Assembly: GCA_019661795.1 (NCBI GenBank)
Contig: JAIFWQ010000002.1
Location: 1 to 20,140, forward strand
Origin: Candidatus Parcubacteria bacterium
GTDB lineage: Bacteria; Patescibacteriota; Minisyncoccia; Phycocordibacterales; UBA6065
Direction of reading: 5' to 3'
DNA length: 20,140 nt
This document shows positions 1 to 7,167 of this stretch, piece by piece; within the stretch, counting starts at the first letter, position 1, and every line of letters starts with the position of its first letter. Below the pieces are notes generated by a model. The model ran no database searches. It was not told where the DNA came from and saw only the letters and a program-made list of their open reading frames with translations. The position numbers and the translations under genes are program-made.

Positions 1-820
1 GATCCGCCCACGATTCGAAAGCGACCTTGCCGTCGAGCCCGAGCGCGCGGACTTTCGATTTGAGGCTCGTCTCTTCAGGTCCCGAGCCGAGGATAACGAG
101 ACCGGCATCGGGATAAGATGCCGCCGTACCGGCAAAAGCGTCGATCGCATCTCTGATGCCTTTTTCTTTCGTCAGTCGGGACGCTATGAGGACGATCTTT
201 TTGAACTGCGGATATTTTGCGCGGAGATCGGCTCTGATAGGCGCCGCTTTGATCGCCTCGACATCCGCGAATATAGGCAGAACGGATGTCTTCGCGGCGA
301 TATCGGCAGACAGGCTCGCTTTTATCCTCTCCGAGACCGCGCGGACGGCGCGGGCGTGTGGCAACGTCTTCTTCGAAAGGGCGATCCTCACCCGATTGAG
401 TATGCTTTTCTTGAAATACGGGCTGTGAAAGTCGGTATGGATCTGAATATGGAGCGGCAAACCAGTTTTTTCCGACAATTTCTTGCCGACGATGCCGGTT
501 TCGAACGGATCCTGTGCGGTGATGACTGAATTTTCGGCGGTGAGACCGGCGGCGATGACAGACGCGCCGATACGGACGGCATCATTCACATAAAATAATT
601 TCGAAGAAGAATTCGTAGGGTATGCGAACGTATTTCGAGAGATTTTTATTTTTCCTTCATCAGCGCCCGCCGCGTTCCGCGCGTCGAGCGCGCCTTTTTT
701 CGAAAACACGACGATATGAAGCTCGCCGAACAGATTTCCATACTCTTCCATGCGCGCGCGGACAGGCGAACCCTCTTCGAGGATCTTGGCGTCGGTCGAT
801 ATCATAAGGACGTTAGTCAT
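1..820 (-). CDS. GT4-type glycosyltransferase, C-terminus beyond window edge
   Basis: This is a probable GT-B fold glycosyltransferase that would move a sugar from a nucleotide-sugar donor onto a glycan or lipid acceptor at the cytoplasmic face. The reading frame runs from an ATG at 820 to the window edge (about 273 residues) without a stop. The N-terminal half has the alternating strand-helix pattern of the acceptor domain. The motif SRLTKEKGI followed by VILGSGPEE is the typical opening of the GT4 donor domain. The C-terminal E-x7-E motif lies outside the window. The start overlaps the end of the upstream glycosyltransferase gene by 8 bases (813-820), which suggests one operon with translational coupling. 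No Shine-Dalgarno sequence is visible. The family is fairly sure; the sugar and acceptor are unknown. Confidence 0.8.
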   Translation of the reverse strand, partial: MTNVLMISTDAKILEEGSPVRARMEEYGNLFGELHIVVFSKKGALDARNAAGADEGKIKISRNTFAYPTNSSSKLFYVNDAVRIGASVIAAGLTAENSVITAQDPFETGIVGKKLSEKTGLPLHIQIHTDFHSPYFKKSILNRVRIALSKKTLPHARAVRAVSERIKASLSADIAAKTSVLPIFADVEAIKAAPIRADLRAKYPQFKKIVLIASRLTKEKGIRDAIDAFAGTAASYPDAGLVILGSGPEETSLKSKVRALGLDGKVAFESWAD

Positions 821-1955
821 GAGATGTGGTGCGCAATTCCGAGGCGAGGGCGGCGGCGAGCGTCTCGAGCATGATCTCATCGGTGAATCGGGAGACGTCT
901 TTTTTGGCCGCCCGGGCGAGCATATCCGCGCGCTTTGGATCCTTTAAAAGGCTTATAATAGCCTCCGTAAGGCTCTGTGAGGCCCCAGGAGCCACGAGAA
1001 TGCCGTTCTCGCCGTTCCGTATGATCTCGACATTCCCGCCCACCGCCGTGGTTATAACCGGCGTCCCCAAAGCCATGGTTTCGATGATCTGGTGCGAAAA
1101 TCCTTCATACGAAGTATTGAGAGCGAAAAGGTCGGCGGCTTTCACGTATTCGAAAAGGATCTTCTGGTCGAGGCGGCCGGCGAAAACGACCCGCTCCTCG
1201 AGCCCGAGCTCTTTCGCTCTCGCTTTCAAAACGCTTCCCTCCGGCCCGTCGCCTATGACGACGAGCTTCGCGTCGGGCTCCGCGGCGATGACCTGCGGCA
1301 TGACATCGATGAGCTCTTTCATCCCTTTCCACGGCACGAGGCGGCCGGCCGTGACGACGACCTTGCCGGCCCATTTGAGCCGCTTGCGCAAAATAGACGG
1401 CGTCGTCTTCGTCGCCTCGATGCCCACGCCGTTGTAGATGACGGACATGCGCCTCGAATCGATGCCCCAGTCGACGAGGATCGATTTCAGATACCGGCTC
1501 GGTACGATGATCCGCGAAGCGCCTTCCGCGACATACGTCTGTATCCTTCGAAGGAGCCTGACCTGCCACGGATATTTTGTGCGGCCGCCGACGAATGCGT
1601 CGAGGTCTTCTTTGACGCCGAATCTCTGCCTGCCCTGCTCCCACGCATAGTCGCCCGCGACGCGCAAAAGAAATCTCTTGCCCCTGATCTGCGAAGCGAG
1701 AAGCGCGGGCAGGCCGACCGATACGGGATCGAGGGCGAATATCGCGTCGGCCGCCGGGGCTTTCTTGAAAAGCTCGAGGAAATAGAGGAAATGCCGGATG
1801 ACCTTCGGCTTGTCGATGTAGTCGCCGAAGCTCGCGATCTCGACGTCTATGCCGCGCTTCGGCAGTTCGTCATAGAGGAGCTTGGAATACGTCGCCGGCC
1901 CGCCGATCTGGGGCGGGAATATGCCTGTGGCCACGAGTATCCTCATGTTCTTCAT
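813..1955 (-). CDS. GT4 family glycosyltransferase, 380 aa
   Basis: This is a complete GT-B glycosyltransferase, expected to act in surface polysaccharide or glycolipid assembly. The N-terminus (MRILVATGIFPPQIGGPATY, from residue 4) is the usual GT4 acceptor-domain start with a glycine-rich loop. The donor domain begins near residue 203 with AGRLVPWKGM. LVVIGDGPEG lies at 231-240, and the retaining-GT4 E-x7-E signature is Glu284 and Glu292 within YEGFSHQIIE. The ATG at 1955 was chosen; Met4 (1946) is an alternative start. A TATACT box lies 9 bases upstream, so the mRNA would have almost no leader. It sits between two other GT4 genes on the same strand. The substrate cannot be told from sequence. 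Confidence 0.9.
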   Translation of the reverse strand: MKNMRILVATGIFPPQIGGPATYSKLLYDELPKRGIDVEIASFGDYIDKPKVIRHFLYFLELFKKAPAADAIFALDPVSVGLPALLASQIRGKRFLLRVAGDYAWEQGRQRFGVKEDLDAFVGGRTKYPWQVRLLRRIQTYVAEGASRIIVPSRYLKSILVDWGIDSRRMSVIYNGVGIEATKTTPSILRKRLKWAGKVVVTAGRLVPWKGMKELIDVMPQVIAAEPDAKLVVIGDGPEGSVLKARAKELGLEERVVFAGRLDQKILFEYVKAADLFALNTSYEGFSHQIIETMALGTPVITTAVGGNVEIIRNGENGILVAPGASQSLTEAIISLLKDPKRADMLARAAKKDVSRFTDEIMLETLAAALASELRTTSHD

Positions 1956-1964
1956 GGTTTTTGC

Positions 1965-1970
1965 AGTATA
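1965..1970 (-). promoter_or_regulatory. -10 box TATACT (extended TG) before glycosyltransferase 813-1955
   Basis: The minus strand reads TGATATACT, an extended -10 element, ending 9 bases before the ATG at 1955. A start site 6-7 bases downstream would leave a leader of 2-3 bases. It lies next to the stop codon of the upstream glycosyltransferase (1971-1973). No convincing -35 box was found. Confidence 0.5.
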
Positions 1971-3137
1971 TCAGACGAGATCGAACGCCTTCTCTTTCAT
2001 GTCCCGCGCCACGATCTTCCAGTCATAATGGTCGACGACCATGTGCATGGCATTGTCCACGATCTCATCCCGAAGATTCTTGTCGCGGATATAGATCTCG
2101 ACCTTCCGGGCGATGTCGCGGGGCGAATTCACTTCGCACAAAAGGCCGGTTCTTTTGTTCTCGAGGAAATCGACGATGCCGCCCACCGGCGTAGCGATGA
2201 CGGGAAGGCCGGCGGCCATGGCTTCGATGAACGAATTGCCGAAGCCCTCCGAAAGCGACGGCCTGACGAAGACGTCGCAGGCCTGAAGATATCTCGGCAG
2301 GTCGTCATGCGGGATGAATCCCTTAAATATCGTGCGCTCGTCGAGCTTCAAGCTCTTCGCTTGCTGTTTCAGATCTTCGGCGAGAACGCCTTCGCCGAGG
2401 ACGAGCAGTTTGACGTTCTCGGGGAGATACGCGAGGGCGGATATGATGTCGCCCACGGCGTTTTTGGCCACGAGCCGCGAAGACGTGACGAGAAATATAT
2501 CGCCCTGCTTTTTGCCTATCTCCCTTTTTACGAGCTCGAGCTCCGAACCGACGACGAGCCGGGAGAATCGATCGACGTCGACGCCGTTCGGTATGACGAC
2601 CGGGTCAGCCTTCGCGCCCATCGACAGGGCGAACGACGCCAGATATTTCGATATAGCCTGGATGCGGTCGGCATGGGTGAAGATCATCCTGAATATGCCC
2701 GAAACGAGCCTGGTTTTCTTCATGATGTATCCGATCGGGTCGCCTTCCTGGAGCGTGAGCAGGAACGGCGTATGCATATTGAAAAGCTTGAAGAAGAGCG
2801 CGGCGAATCCGGCGTGATTGGCCATGATGCTCCATATGAAGTCGAAGCGCTCGGTCCTGTGGATCCGATGCGCGGCCATGGACGCGAAAAAAGGAAAAAG
2901 ATATTTGTCGAGAGCGAAAAGGAAGCCCTTTTCACGCGCGAGCCCGATGCGATGAATGGTGACGTTGCCGATCTTCTCTTTTTTCGGCAGGCTCGCGCCG
3001 GCGCGGAGCGTCACCATATGGAATTCGATGTCCTCCGGATCGATCCTGTCGGTTATCTCTTTGACAGCGACCTCGGCCCCGCCGATGAAGCGGGGATAAT
3101 AGACGAGGGAGAATATGAGGGCTTTTTTCGCTGCCAT
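1971..3137 (-). CDS. GT4 family glycosyltransferase, 388 aa
   Basis: This is a retaining GT-B glycosyltransferase. From the chosen start (MAAKKALIFSLVYYPRFIGG) the N-terminal domain shows the GT4 glycine-rich loop (IGGAEV, 18-23). The interdomain region reads VIPNGVDVDRF (181-191). The donor domain starts with SSRLVAKNAV near 219. The E-x7-E pair is Glu297 and Glu305 in EGFGNSFIEA, followed by GLPVIATPVGG. The ATG at 3137 is preferred over the in-frame ATG at 3164 because homology begins at the former and the nine extra codons overlap a GC-rich inverted repeat. It is the first of three tandem glycosyltransferases. The acceptor is unknown. Confidence 0.88.
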   Translation of the reverse strand: MAAKKALIFSLVYYPRFIGGAEVAVKEITDRIDPEDIEFHMVTLRAGASLPKKEKIGNVTIHRIGLAREKGFLFALDKYLFPFFASMAAHRIHRTERFDFIWSIMANHAGFAALFFKLFNMHTPFLLTLQEGDPIGYIMKKTRLVSGIFRMIFTHADRIQAISKYLASFALSMGAKADPVVIPNGVDVDRFSRLVVGSELELVKREIGKKQGDIFLVTSSRLVAKNAVGDIISALAYLPENVKLLVLGEGVLAEDLKQQAKSLKLDERTIFKGFIPHDDLPRYLQACDVFVRPSLSEGFGNSFIEAMAAGLPVIATPVGGIVDFLENKRTGLLCEVNSPRDIARKVEIYIRDKNLRDEIVDNAMHMVVDHYDWKIVARDMKEKAFDLV

Positions 3138-3188
3138 AGAGTATAGGGTTCCGCCGCGATACATATAACCGCGGCGCGGGCGGGCATG

Positions 3189-4982
3189 TTACATATCGAG
3201 GATCTTCTTCAGCACGTCCTCGGGCACTTCCTTCGTTTCGCTTTTTTCAGACTTCTCGGTTTTCGGAGCGTTCTGGGGAGGAGCCGGCGGCGCTTCCCTT
3301 TTCACCTCTGGCTTCGGAGCCGGCTTCGGCGTCGAATTGACGATCGACGCGAGCGCCTGCTTCAAGTCGTTGCGGCTCTCCGGCGTCACGCCTTTTCTTT
3401 CGTCGCGGCGAGGAGGCATCGGAGAATTAGCGTTTTGAGCGTGCGGCGGGCGCGGAGCGGCCATGCCCTTCAGAGCGTCGAGGCCGCGAAAGCCGCCTTC
3501 CTGATCAGGCGGCGGCGCCGGACGTTCGCGGCGCGGCGGAACATTCCGAGGCGCTTCCTGCGGCCGCTCCCTCCTGTCATCGAAATTGCGGCGCGGCGCT
3601 TCCTGACGCGGAGCCTCTTGCCGGGGAATATCCTGCCTCGGGGCGCTCGGCATGGATGGCGCCGACGGCCTCTCCGGCCTTTCTTCGGCGGAGGCGCCGA
3701 GAGTCTGGAGCCTCACGTGCTCTTCGACGATCGACCGCAGCTGGCCGAACTGGGCGCGCGAGCTCTGCATGAGCTGGTCTTTGTATGCGATCGGCGGCTC
3801 GGGTATCGGCGGCAGGCCCGTGGCGGAGAATGGCTGGGACCCCACGCCGTCGATCATGAGCTTGAGATACATCTGATACTGCCCCAGATTGACGATGTCT
3901 TCGGCCGTGAAGCGCGGCGCGAATTCCTTTTCGAGGACTTCGGCGTCGTATGCGCCCACACGGAAGACGATCATGGTTCCGACGTTGCCGAAGACGGCCG
4001 CGCGCACCTCTTCGGACATCTGCTCGATGTACTGATGCGCCATGGTGAGGTTAAGCTTGTACTTTCGCGCTTCGGAAAGGATGTCGGCGAACGATTCGTT
4101 GGCGAACGACTGGAATTCGTCGACGTAGAGATAGAAGTTCGGCAGGGTCCTCATGACTTTTTCGGACACGTCGGCGCGGGACATGGCGGCGAGATATATT
4201 TTGGTGATGAGCATGGCGCCGAGCAGGTTCGCGTTCGATTCGCCCACCCTGCCTTTCGACAGGTTGACGATGATGATCTTCCGTTCGTCCATGAGCTTTC
4301 GTATGTCGAAAGACGATTTCGGCTGGCCGATGATGTTCCTGATGAGAGGGTTCGAGGTGAACTGGCCGATCTTGTTCTGGATCGCCGGCGTCGCTTCGGC
4401 GGCGAATCGCTCGGTGTATTTGGCGAATTCGTCGATCCAGAACGACTTCACCGCCGGGTCGCTGATATTGGCGACGACCTTCTTGCGGTAATCCTTGTCG
4501 GAGAGCATCTTGTTCACGCCCAAAAGCGTCGCGCCCGGATATTCGAGAAGAGCGAGAAGCGTGTTGGAAAGGATGTATTCCATGCGGGCGCTCCAAGCGT
4601 CCTCCCAGATCTTTTTAAAGGTCGACATGAGCCCCGACACGACGAGATGGCGCTTGTCATAGCCGACGTCTTCCATGACGTTGAACGATATCGGGTGCTC
4701 GACGTCGAACGGGGCGAAATAGAGCACGTCCTTGATGCGATTCTCGGGAACGTAGTTGAGGAGAAGCTCGGCGGTCTTGCCGTGCGGGTCGATGAAGCAG
4801 AGGCCTTCCCCGTCCTGGATGTCCTGCACCGCCATGTTCTCGAGCAAGGTCGATTTGCCCATGCCCGTCTTGCCGATGACGTACATGTGACGGCTGCGGT
4901 CTTTGGATTTTATGCCGAATTTGACCTTCTTGGCGCGGGCATCCGTTTCGCCGAAATATGTGACTTTCTCGTCGCTTGTCAT
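3189..4982 (-). CDS. VirD4/TraG-like (T4SS coupling-type) P-loop ATPase with Pro/Arg-rich tail
   Basis: This is a 597-residue RecA-like ATPase of the VirD4/TraG/HerA class, which pumps DNA or protein through or along membranes, or powers pilus-type machines. The Walker A motif GKTGMGKST is at residues 37-45, the conserved FIDPHGKT at 63-70, and the Walker B strand NFYLYVDEFQSF at 282-293, followed by ARKYKLNLTMAHQY. The ATPase core ends near residue 390. Residues about 430-570 are a low-complexity tail rich in Pro, Arg, Glu and Ala, with a repeated RQEAP. The C-terminus is a short helix (VPEDVLKKILDM). No transmembrane segment is seen, unlike classical VirD4. The start at 4982 is chosen because upstream codons run into promoter and terminator sequence. 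No other secretion genes lie in the window, so the partner is unknown. Confidence 0.8.
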   Translation of the reverse strand: MTSDEKVTYFGETDARAKKVKFGIKSKDRSRHMYVIGKTGMGKSTLLENMAVQDIQDGEGLCFIDPHGKTAELLLNYVPENRIKDVLYFAPFDVEHPISFNVMEDVGYDKRHLVVSGLMSTFKKIWEDAWSARMEYILSNTLLALLEYPGATLLGVNKMLSDKDYRKKVVANISDPAVKSFWIDEFAKYTERFAAEATPAIQNKIGQFTSNPLIRNIIGQPKSSFDIRKLMDERKIIIVNLSKGRVGESNANLLGAMLITKIYLAAMSRADVSEKVMRTLPNFYLYVDEFQSFANESFADILSEARKYKLNLTMAHQYIEQMSEEVRAAVFGNVGTMIVFRVGAYDAEVLEKEFAPRFTAEDIVNLGQYQMYLKLMIDGVGSQPFSATGLPPIPEPPIAYKDQLMQSSRAQFGQLRSIVEEHVRLQTLGASAEERPERPSAPSMPSAPRQDIPRQEAPRQEAPRRNFDDRRERPQEAPRNVPPRRERPAPPPDQEGGFRGLDALKGMAAPRPPHAQNANSPMPPRRDERKGVTPESRNDLKQALASIVNSTPKPAPKPEVKREAPPAPPQNAPKTEKSEKSETKEVPEDVLKKILDM

Positions 4983-4987
4983 TTCGA

Positions 4988-4993
4988 ATATTA
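4988..4993 (-). promoter_or_regulatory. -10 box TAATAT five bases before the ATPase start
   Basis: The minus strand reads CATAATATTCGAAATG, so TAATAT (or CATAAT, 7 bases away) sits where a leaderless transcript would begin at or beside the ATG at 4982. There is no Shine-Dalgarno sequence. The -35 region is weak. Confidence 0.5.
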
Positions 4994-5019
4994 TGTCATC
5001 TTTTATGGCCCAAAGGAAG

Positions 5020-5060
5020 CAAAAGAAAGCGGGCGCCTCGATAAGAATCGAGGCGCCCGC
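5020..5060 (-). terminator. Intrinsic terminator after the 68-aa gene
   Basis: A perfect 14-bp stem (5029-5042 with 5047-5060, loop AAGA) is followed on the minus strand by TTTCTTTT. It lies 20 bases beyond the stop of the 5080-5286 gene and just upstream of the ATPase promoter. Confidence 0.9.
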
Positions 5061-5079
5061 GAATAACGAGCAATGAATG

Positions 5080-5286
5080 TCACCCAACGGCTCCGAGTCC
5101 GTCCTCATAGGACGCGCGGAGATCTGCTTCGGCCTGCTGTCGGTTCGCTTCTCCTTTCGCCCGCCAGTACTCGCGGCTCATCCAGTCGGGCATTTGCCGG
5201 GCTGGCGGAGACGAGACCTGATCGGACGACTGGCTGGCTTGGGAAGCATGAACCACAGACGCTGTGGCCTTTCGTGACCGTTTCAT
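5080..5286 (-). CDS. Small hypothetical protein, 68 aa
   Basis: I do not recognise this protein. It begins MKRSRKATASVVHASQASQS, a basic then Ser/Ala/Gln-rich and probably disordered N-terminus. It continues into a charged helix-prone half (WMSREYWRAKGEANRQQAEA) and ends in LGAVG. There is no membrane segment and no Cys. It is supported as a gene by a strong terminator directly after its stop, an upstream promoter candidate (5410-5437) and a purine stretch AAGGAA 8-9 bases before the ATG. Its long predicted leader contains a perfect 12-bp inverted repeat. It is monocistronic and separate from the genes on both sides. Function is unknown. Confidence 0.6.
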   Translation of the reverse strand: MKRSRKATASVVHASQASQSSDQVSSPPARQMPDWMSREYWRAKGEANRQQAEADLRASYEDGLGAVG

Positions 5287-5322
5287 CGAGACATTCCTTA
5301 TGTTTAAGAGCTTACTGAAATG

Positions 5323-5357
5323 CTCTCTTCAGAGGCTATAGCTTTCTCTGAAGAGAG
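5323..5357 (-). repeat. Perfect 12-bp inverted repeat in the leader of the 68-aa gene
   Basis: CTCTCTTCAGAG (5323-5334) and CTCTGAAGAGAG (5346-5357) are exact reverse complements around an 11-base loop containing GCTATAGC. No T-run follows on either strand, so it does not look like a terminator. It could be an RNA hairpin in the 5' leader or a protein-binding palindrome. Confidence 0.75.
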
Positions 5358-5409
5358 GTTCCATCGCTGGCGTCAAGATCCTTCCTGGCGCTAATGACCG
5401 AACTGTGGA

Positions 5410-5437
5410 AGTCTACCCCTTTGCGCGAATTTGTCCA
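5410..5437 (-). promoter_or_regulatory. Candidate promoter for the 68-aa gene
   Basis: On the minus strand TGGACA (5432-5437), a 16-base spacer and TAGACT (5410-5415) resemble -35 and -10 boxes. Initiation near 5403 would give a leader of about 115 bases that includes the 12-bp hairpin. Confidence 0.4.
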
Positions 5438-5450
5438 GCGAAGTTTTGCG

Positions 5451-5483
5451 CAAGAAAAAGCCGCTCTCGGGAGGAGAGCGGCT
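5451..5483 (-). terminator. Intrinsic terminator after the 66-aa Cys-rich gene
   Basis: A perfect 10-bp stem (5459-5468 with 5474-5483, 5-base loop) is followed on the minus strand by TTTTTCTT. It lies 10 bases past the stop codon at 5494. Confidence 0.9.
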
Positions 5484-5493
5484 CGATGGATCT

Positions 5494-5694
5494 TCAAAGG
5501 GCGATGCGGACGTTCTTGCAGACAGGCTTCCGGGCCTTCGCGTCGCCGCAATCGAAGCACGTTTCGATGTGGAGCGATTGAGGCGACTTGTTCCAGCGGC
5601 ACGTCTGACATTTTTCCCAGGAGAAGGCGAGGGACGTGAAGAGATTCCAGAGGAATCTCGCGAGTTCTTTCGGGGTGACTTTTCTCTTGCTCAC
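5494..5694 (-). CDS. Small Cys-rich (zinc-ribbon-like) protein, 66 aa, GTG start
   Basis: I do not recognise a family. The protein starts MSKRKVTPKELARFLWNLFT, an amphipathic helical region. It then shows CQTC, CFDCGD and a further Cys in KPVCKNVRI, a spacing that suggests a small structural zinc site. It is supported as a gene by a near-consensus promoter (TTGCAA, 17 bases, TATAAT at 5749-5777) and a strong terminator just after the stop. The GTG at 5694 is the best start. The frame is open upstream to a stop beside the -10 box but offers no ATG, GTG or TTG. The leader would be about 48 bases without a Shine-Dalgarno site. A nucleic-acid-binding role is possible but unproven. Confidence 0.7.
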   Translation of the reverse strand: MSKRKVTPKELARFLWNLFTSLAFSWEKCQTCRWNKSPQSLHIETCFDCGDAKARKPVCKNVRIAL

Positions 5695-5748
5695 GATTTC
5701 GAGGCGTTGAAGGTTTATGATATTCGGAAAGAGCAGACTGACTCCCGA

Positions 5749-5777
5749 ATTATATCACGATCGGACGCGAATTGCAA
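5749..5777 (-). promoter_or_regulatory. Sigma70-type promoter for the 66-aa gene
   Basis: On the minus strand TTGCAA (5772-5777), a 17-base spacer and a consensus TATAAT (5749-5754) are present. The -35 box abuts the stop codon of the upstream DUF4015 gene (5778-5780). Confidence 0.8.
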
Positions 5778-7028
5778 TCAGTCGATCCGCTCGGTCTCGA
5801 GGGCCGCTCTCGTGTATCTGTTCCCTGCGTTCCAAAGGCCCCAGCTCATGACGCCGGCGTCGGCTGCGGCCTTGATCTGGGCTTTGACCATGTCGGCGGT
5901 ATACGGCACGGGATAATTATTGTCCTGAAGCCACGGCCGGATCTTCGCGGCGGTCCACGACGGCTTGGCGTATATGGCCGGGGTCGACGTGCCGATGCGC
6001 GCGCCGGGGATCTCCTCTACCGTCACCGGGGCGAGGGCGCGCATGACGGCTTTGTCGAGAGAGATCTTCACCACGTCGTAGACGTGCTCGTTCGGATCGC
6101 CGAGCCCGTAGAATCCGTTCGGATAATGGGACGGGTAGACCATCGGCGCGACGAAATCGAAATTCGGCAAGGCGTATTCGAGGATCTGGCCGATGTTCAG
6201 GTCGTCGATGTTCGTCGTCGTCATGCCGAAAAGGTCGGCGGATGTCGTGATGCCCTGGGGCGCGAGATGGTCATGGAGATATTCGAAGAACGAACGGATG
6301 ATGGCGCTCTTCGAGCGCTTGCCGGAGAGCGGATACCAGATGTCCTTCATGTTGCCGTCCGCAGGAAAGCGGATGTAATCGAAATTGATCTCGTCGAAGC
6401 CGATGTCGTGCGCCGCTTTGGCGATAGCGACGAGATATTCCCAGTGCTCGCGCGACGACGCGTCGATCCACGATATGCCTTTGTAGTCTTTCCAGACGGT
6501 CGTTGTTGCGCTCTCCTTTTTGACGGCGAGATCGGGTCGGAGCTTGACCATGAGCTGGTCCTGGAACGATGCTTCCCTGCCGATGACGTATATATGATGC
6601 GAATGAAGCTCGTCGATGAAGTCCTGCATGTCCCTGACGAGGCAGCCTCCGGCCGCGGACTGGAGCTTTTCATCGGCGGGCACGAATGAAAGGCGGCCGT
6701 CGAACGATTTTATGTCGATCACCACGGAATTGACCTCGGTCTCGTCGATGAGCTTCACCAGATTCGAGCGCAAGGTTTGCGACGAGGCGACGCACGACGT
6801 CATATATATGGTCTTCACATGCGCCGGCGTAGGCACATGTGTCGCGGCGCGGGTAGGGGCGAGAGCGACGGTAGCGGCTTTTGACAGGCCGTTATCATAG
6901 GTTTCCGTGCCGAGCTCCGGCATGCCGACGTAAAGGAAGATCGACGCGAATATAAAAAGAAGGAATAGGCCGATGCCCATCCTGTACGACGAGACGTTCC
7001 CTTTTTTCTTATTTCTTCTCGCCGACAT
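5778..7028 (-). CDS. Membrane-anchored putative glycoside hydrolase (DUF4015), 416 aa
   Basis: This looks like a TIM-barrel glycoside-hydrolase-like protein of the DUF4015 family, anchored by an N-terminal membrane segment (about residues 18-36, after a basic MSARRNKKKG) with the catalytic part outside the membrane. Family-like motifs are VVIDIKSFDGRL (102-113), GFDEINFDYIRFPADG (210-225) and the late APMVYPSHYPNGFYG. The acidic residues in these strands are candidates for catalysis. A linker rich in Ala, Thr and Pro (about 48-70) separates anchor and barrel. The gene overlaps the preceding 48-aa membrane protein gene by 20 bases, which suggests coupled expression. It is probably involved in glycan or cell-wall processing; the substrate is not known. 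Confidence 0.85.
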   Translation of the reverse strand: MSARRNKKKGNVSSYRMGIGLFLLFIFASIFLYVGMPELGTETYDNGLSKAATVALAPTRAATHVPTPAHVKTIYMTSCVASSQTLRSNLVKLIDETEVNSVVIDIKSFDGRLSFVPADEKLQSAAGGCLVRDMQDFIDELHSHHIYVIGREASFQDQLMVKLRPDLAVKKESATTTVWKDYKGISWIDASSREHWEYLVAIAKAAHDIGFDEINFDYIRFPADGNMKDIWYPLSGKRSKSAIIRSFFEYLHDHLAPQGITTSADLFGMTTTNIDDLNIGQILEYALPNFDFVAPMVYPSHYPNGFYGLGDPNEHVYDVVKISLDKAVMRALAPVTVEEIPGARIGTSTPAIYAKPSWTAAKIRPWLQDNNYPVPYTADMVKAQIKAAADAGVMSWGLWNAGNRYTRAALETERID

Positions 7029-7155
7029 ATGCGAAAGCGATCACCAAAAGACCGAGAGCGGAATAGATGGCGGCATCCCATGACGATGGGAATCCCAAGA
7101 ACCGGACGACGATCACCAGAAGGCCGAGCGCGATGATGATGTTCCTGTATCTCAT
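7009..7155 (-). CDS. Two-helix small membrane protein, 48 aa
   Basis: A short frame encodes MRYRNIIIALGLLVIVVRFL, then GFPSSWDAA, then a second hydrophobic segment (YSALGLLVIAFAYV) and a basic GEKK end. This predicts a membrane hairpin. The two segments share ALGLLVI, which suggests internal similarity. It lies directly before the DUF4015 gene and overlaps it by 20 bases (7009-7028). A TATACT box with extended TG ends exactly 6 bases before the ATG at 7155. The organisation suggests it heads the DUF4015 transcript. Function is unknown; it might be a membrane partner of the hydrolase. Confidence 0.72.
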   Translation of the reverse strand: MRYRNIIIALGLLVIVVRFLGFPSSWDAAIYSALGLLVIAFAYVGEKK

Positions 7156-7161
7156 GCGCCT

Positions 7162-7167
7162 AGTATA
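7162..7167 (-). promoter_or_regulatory. Extended -10 box TATACT six bases before the 48-aa gene
   Basis: The minus strand reads TGATATACTAGGCGCATG. The spacing predicts transcription starting at the A of the ATG, giving a leaderless mRNA. It sits against the rsmI stop codon (7168-7170). Confidence 0.65.

Noticed and set aside
1092..3146. A 684-codon open frame on the plus strand
   Set aside because: It is antisense to two glycosyltransferase genes with clear motifs; it has no family features and results from GC-rich codon bias.
3150..3180. GC-rich inverted repeat between the ATPase and glycosyltransferase genes as a terminator
   Set aside because: The stem (CGCCGCG/CGCGGCG) is not followed by a T-run on either strand; it is more likely incidental or part of the promoter region.
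3186..5066. A 626-codon open frame on the plus strand
   Set aside because: It mirrors the VirD4-like ATPase gene along its whole length and its product is Arg/His-rich without domains.
5336..5611. A 91-codon minus-strand frame
   Set aside because: It spans the terminator of the 66-aa gene and overlaps that gene in another frame; the 66-aa frame has the promoter and Cys motifs.
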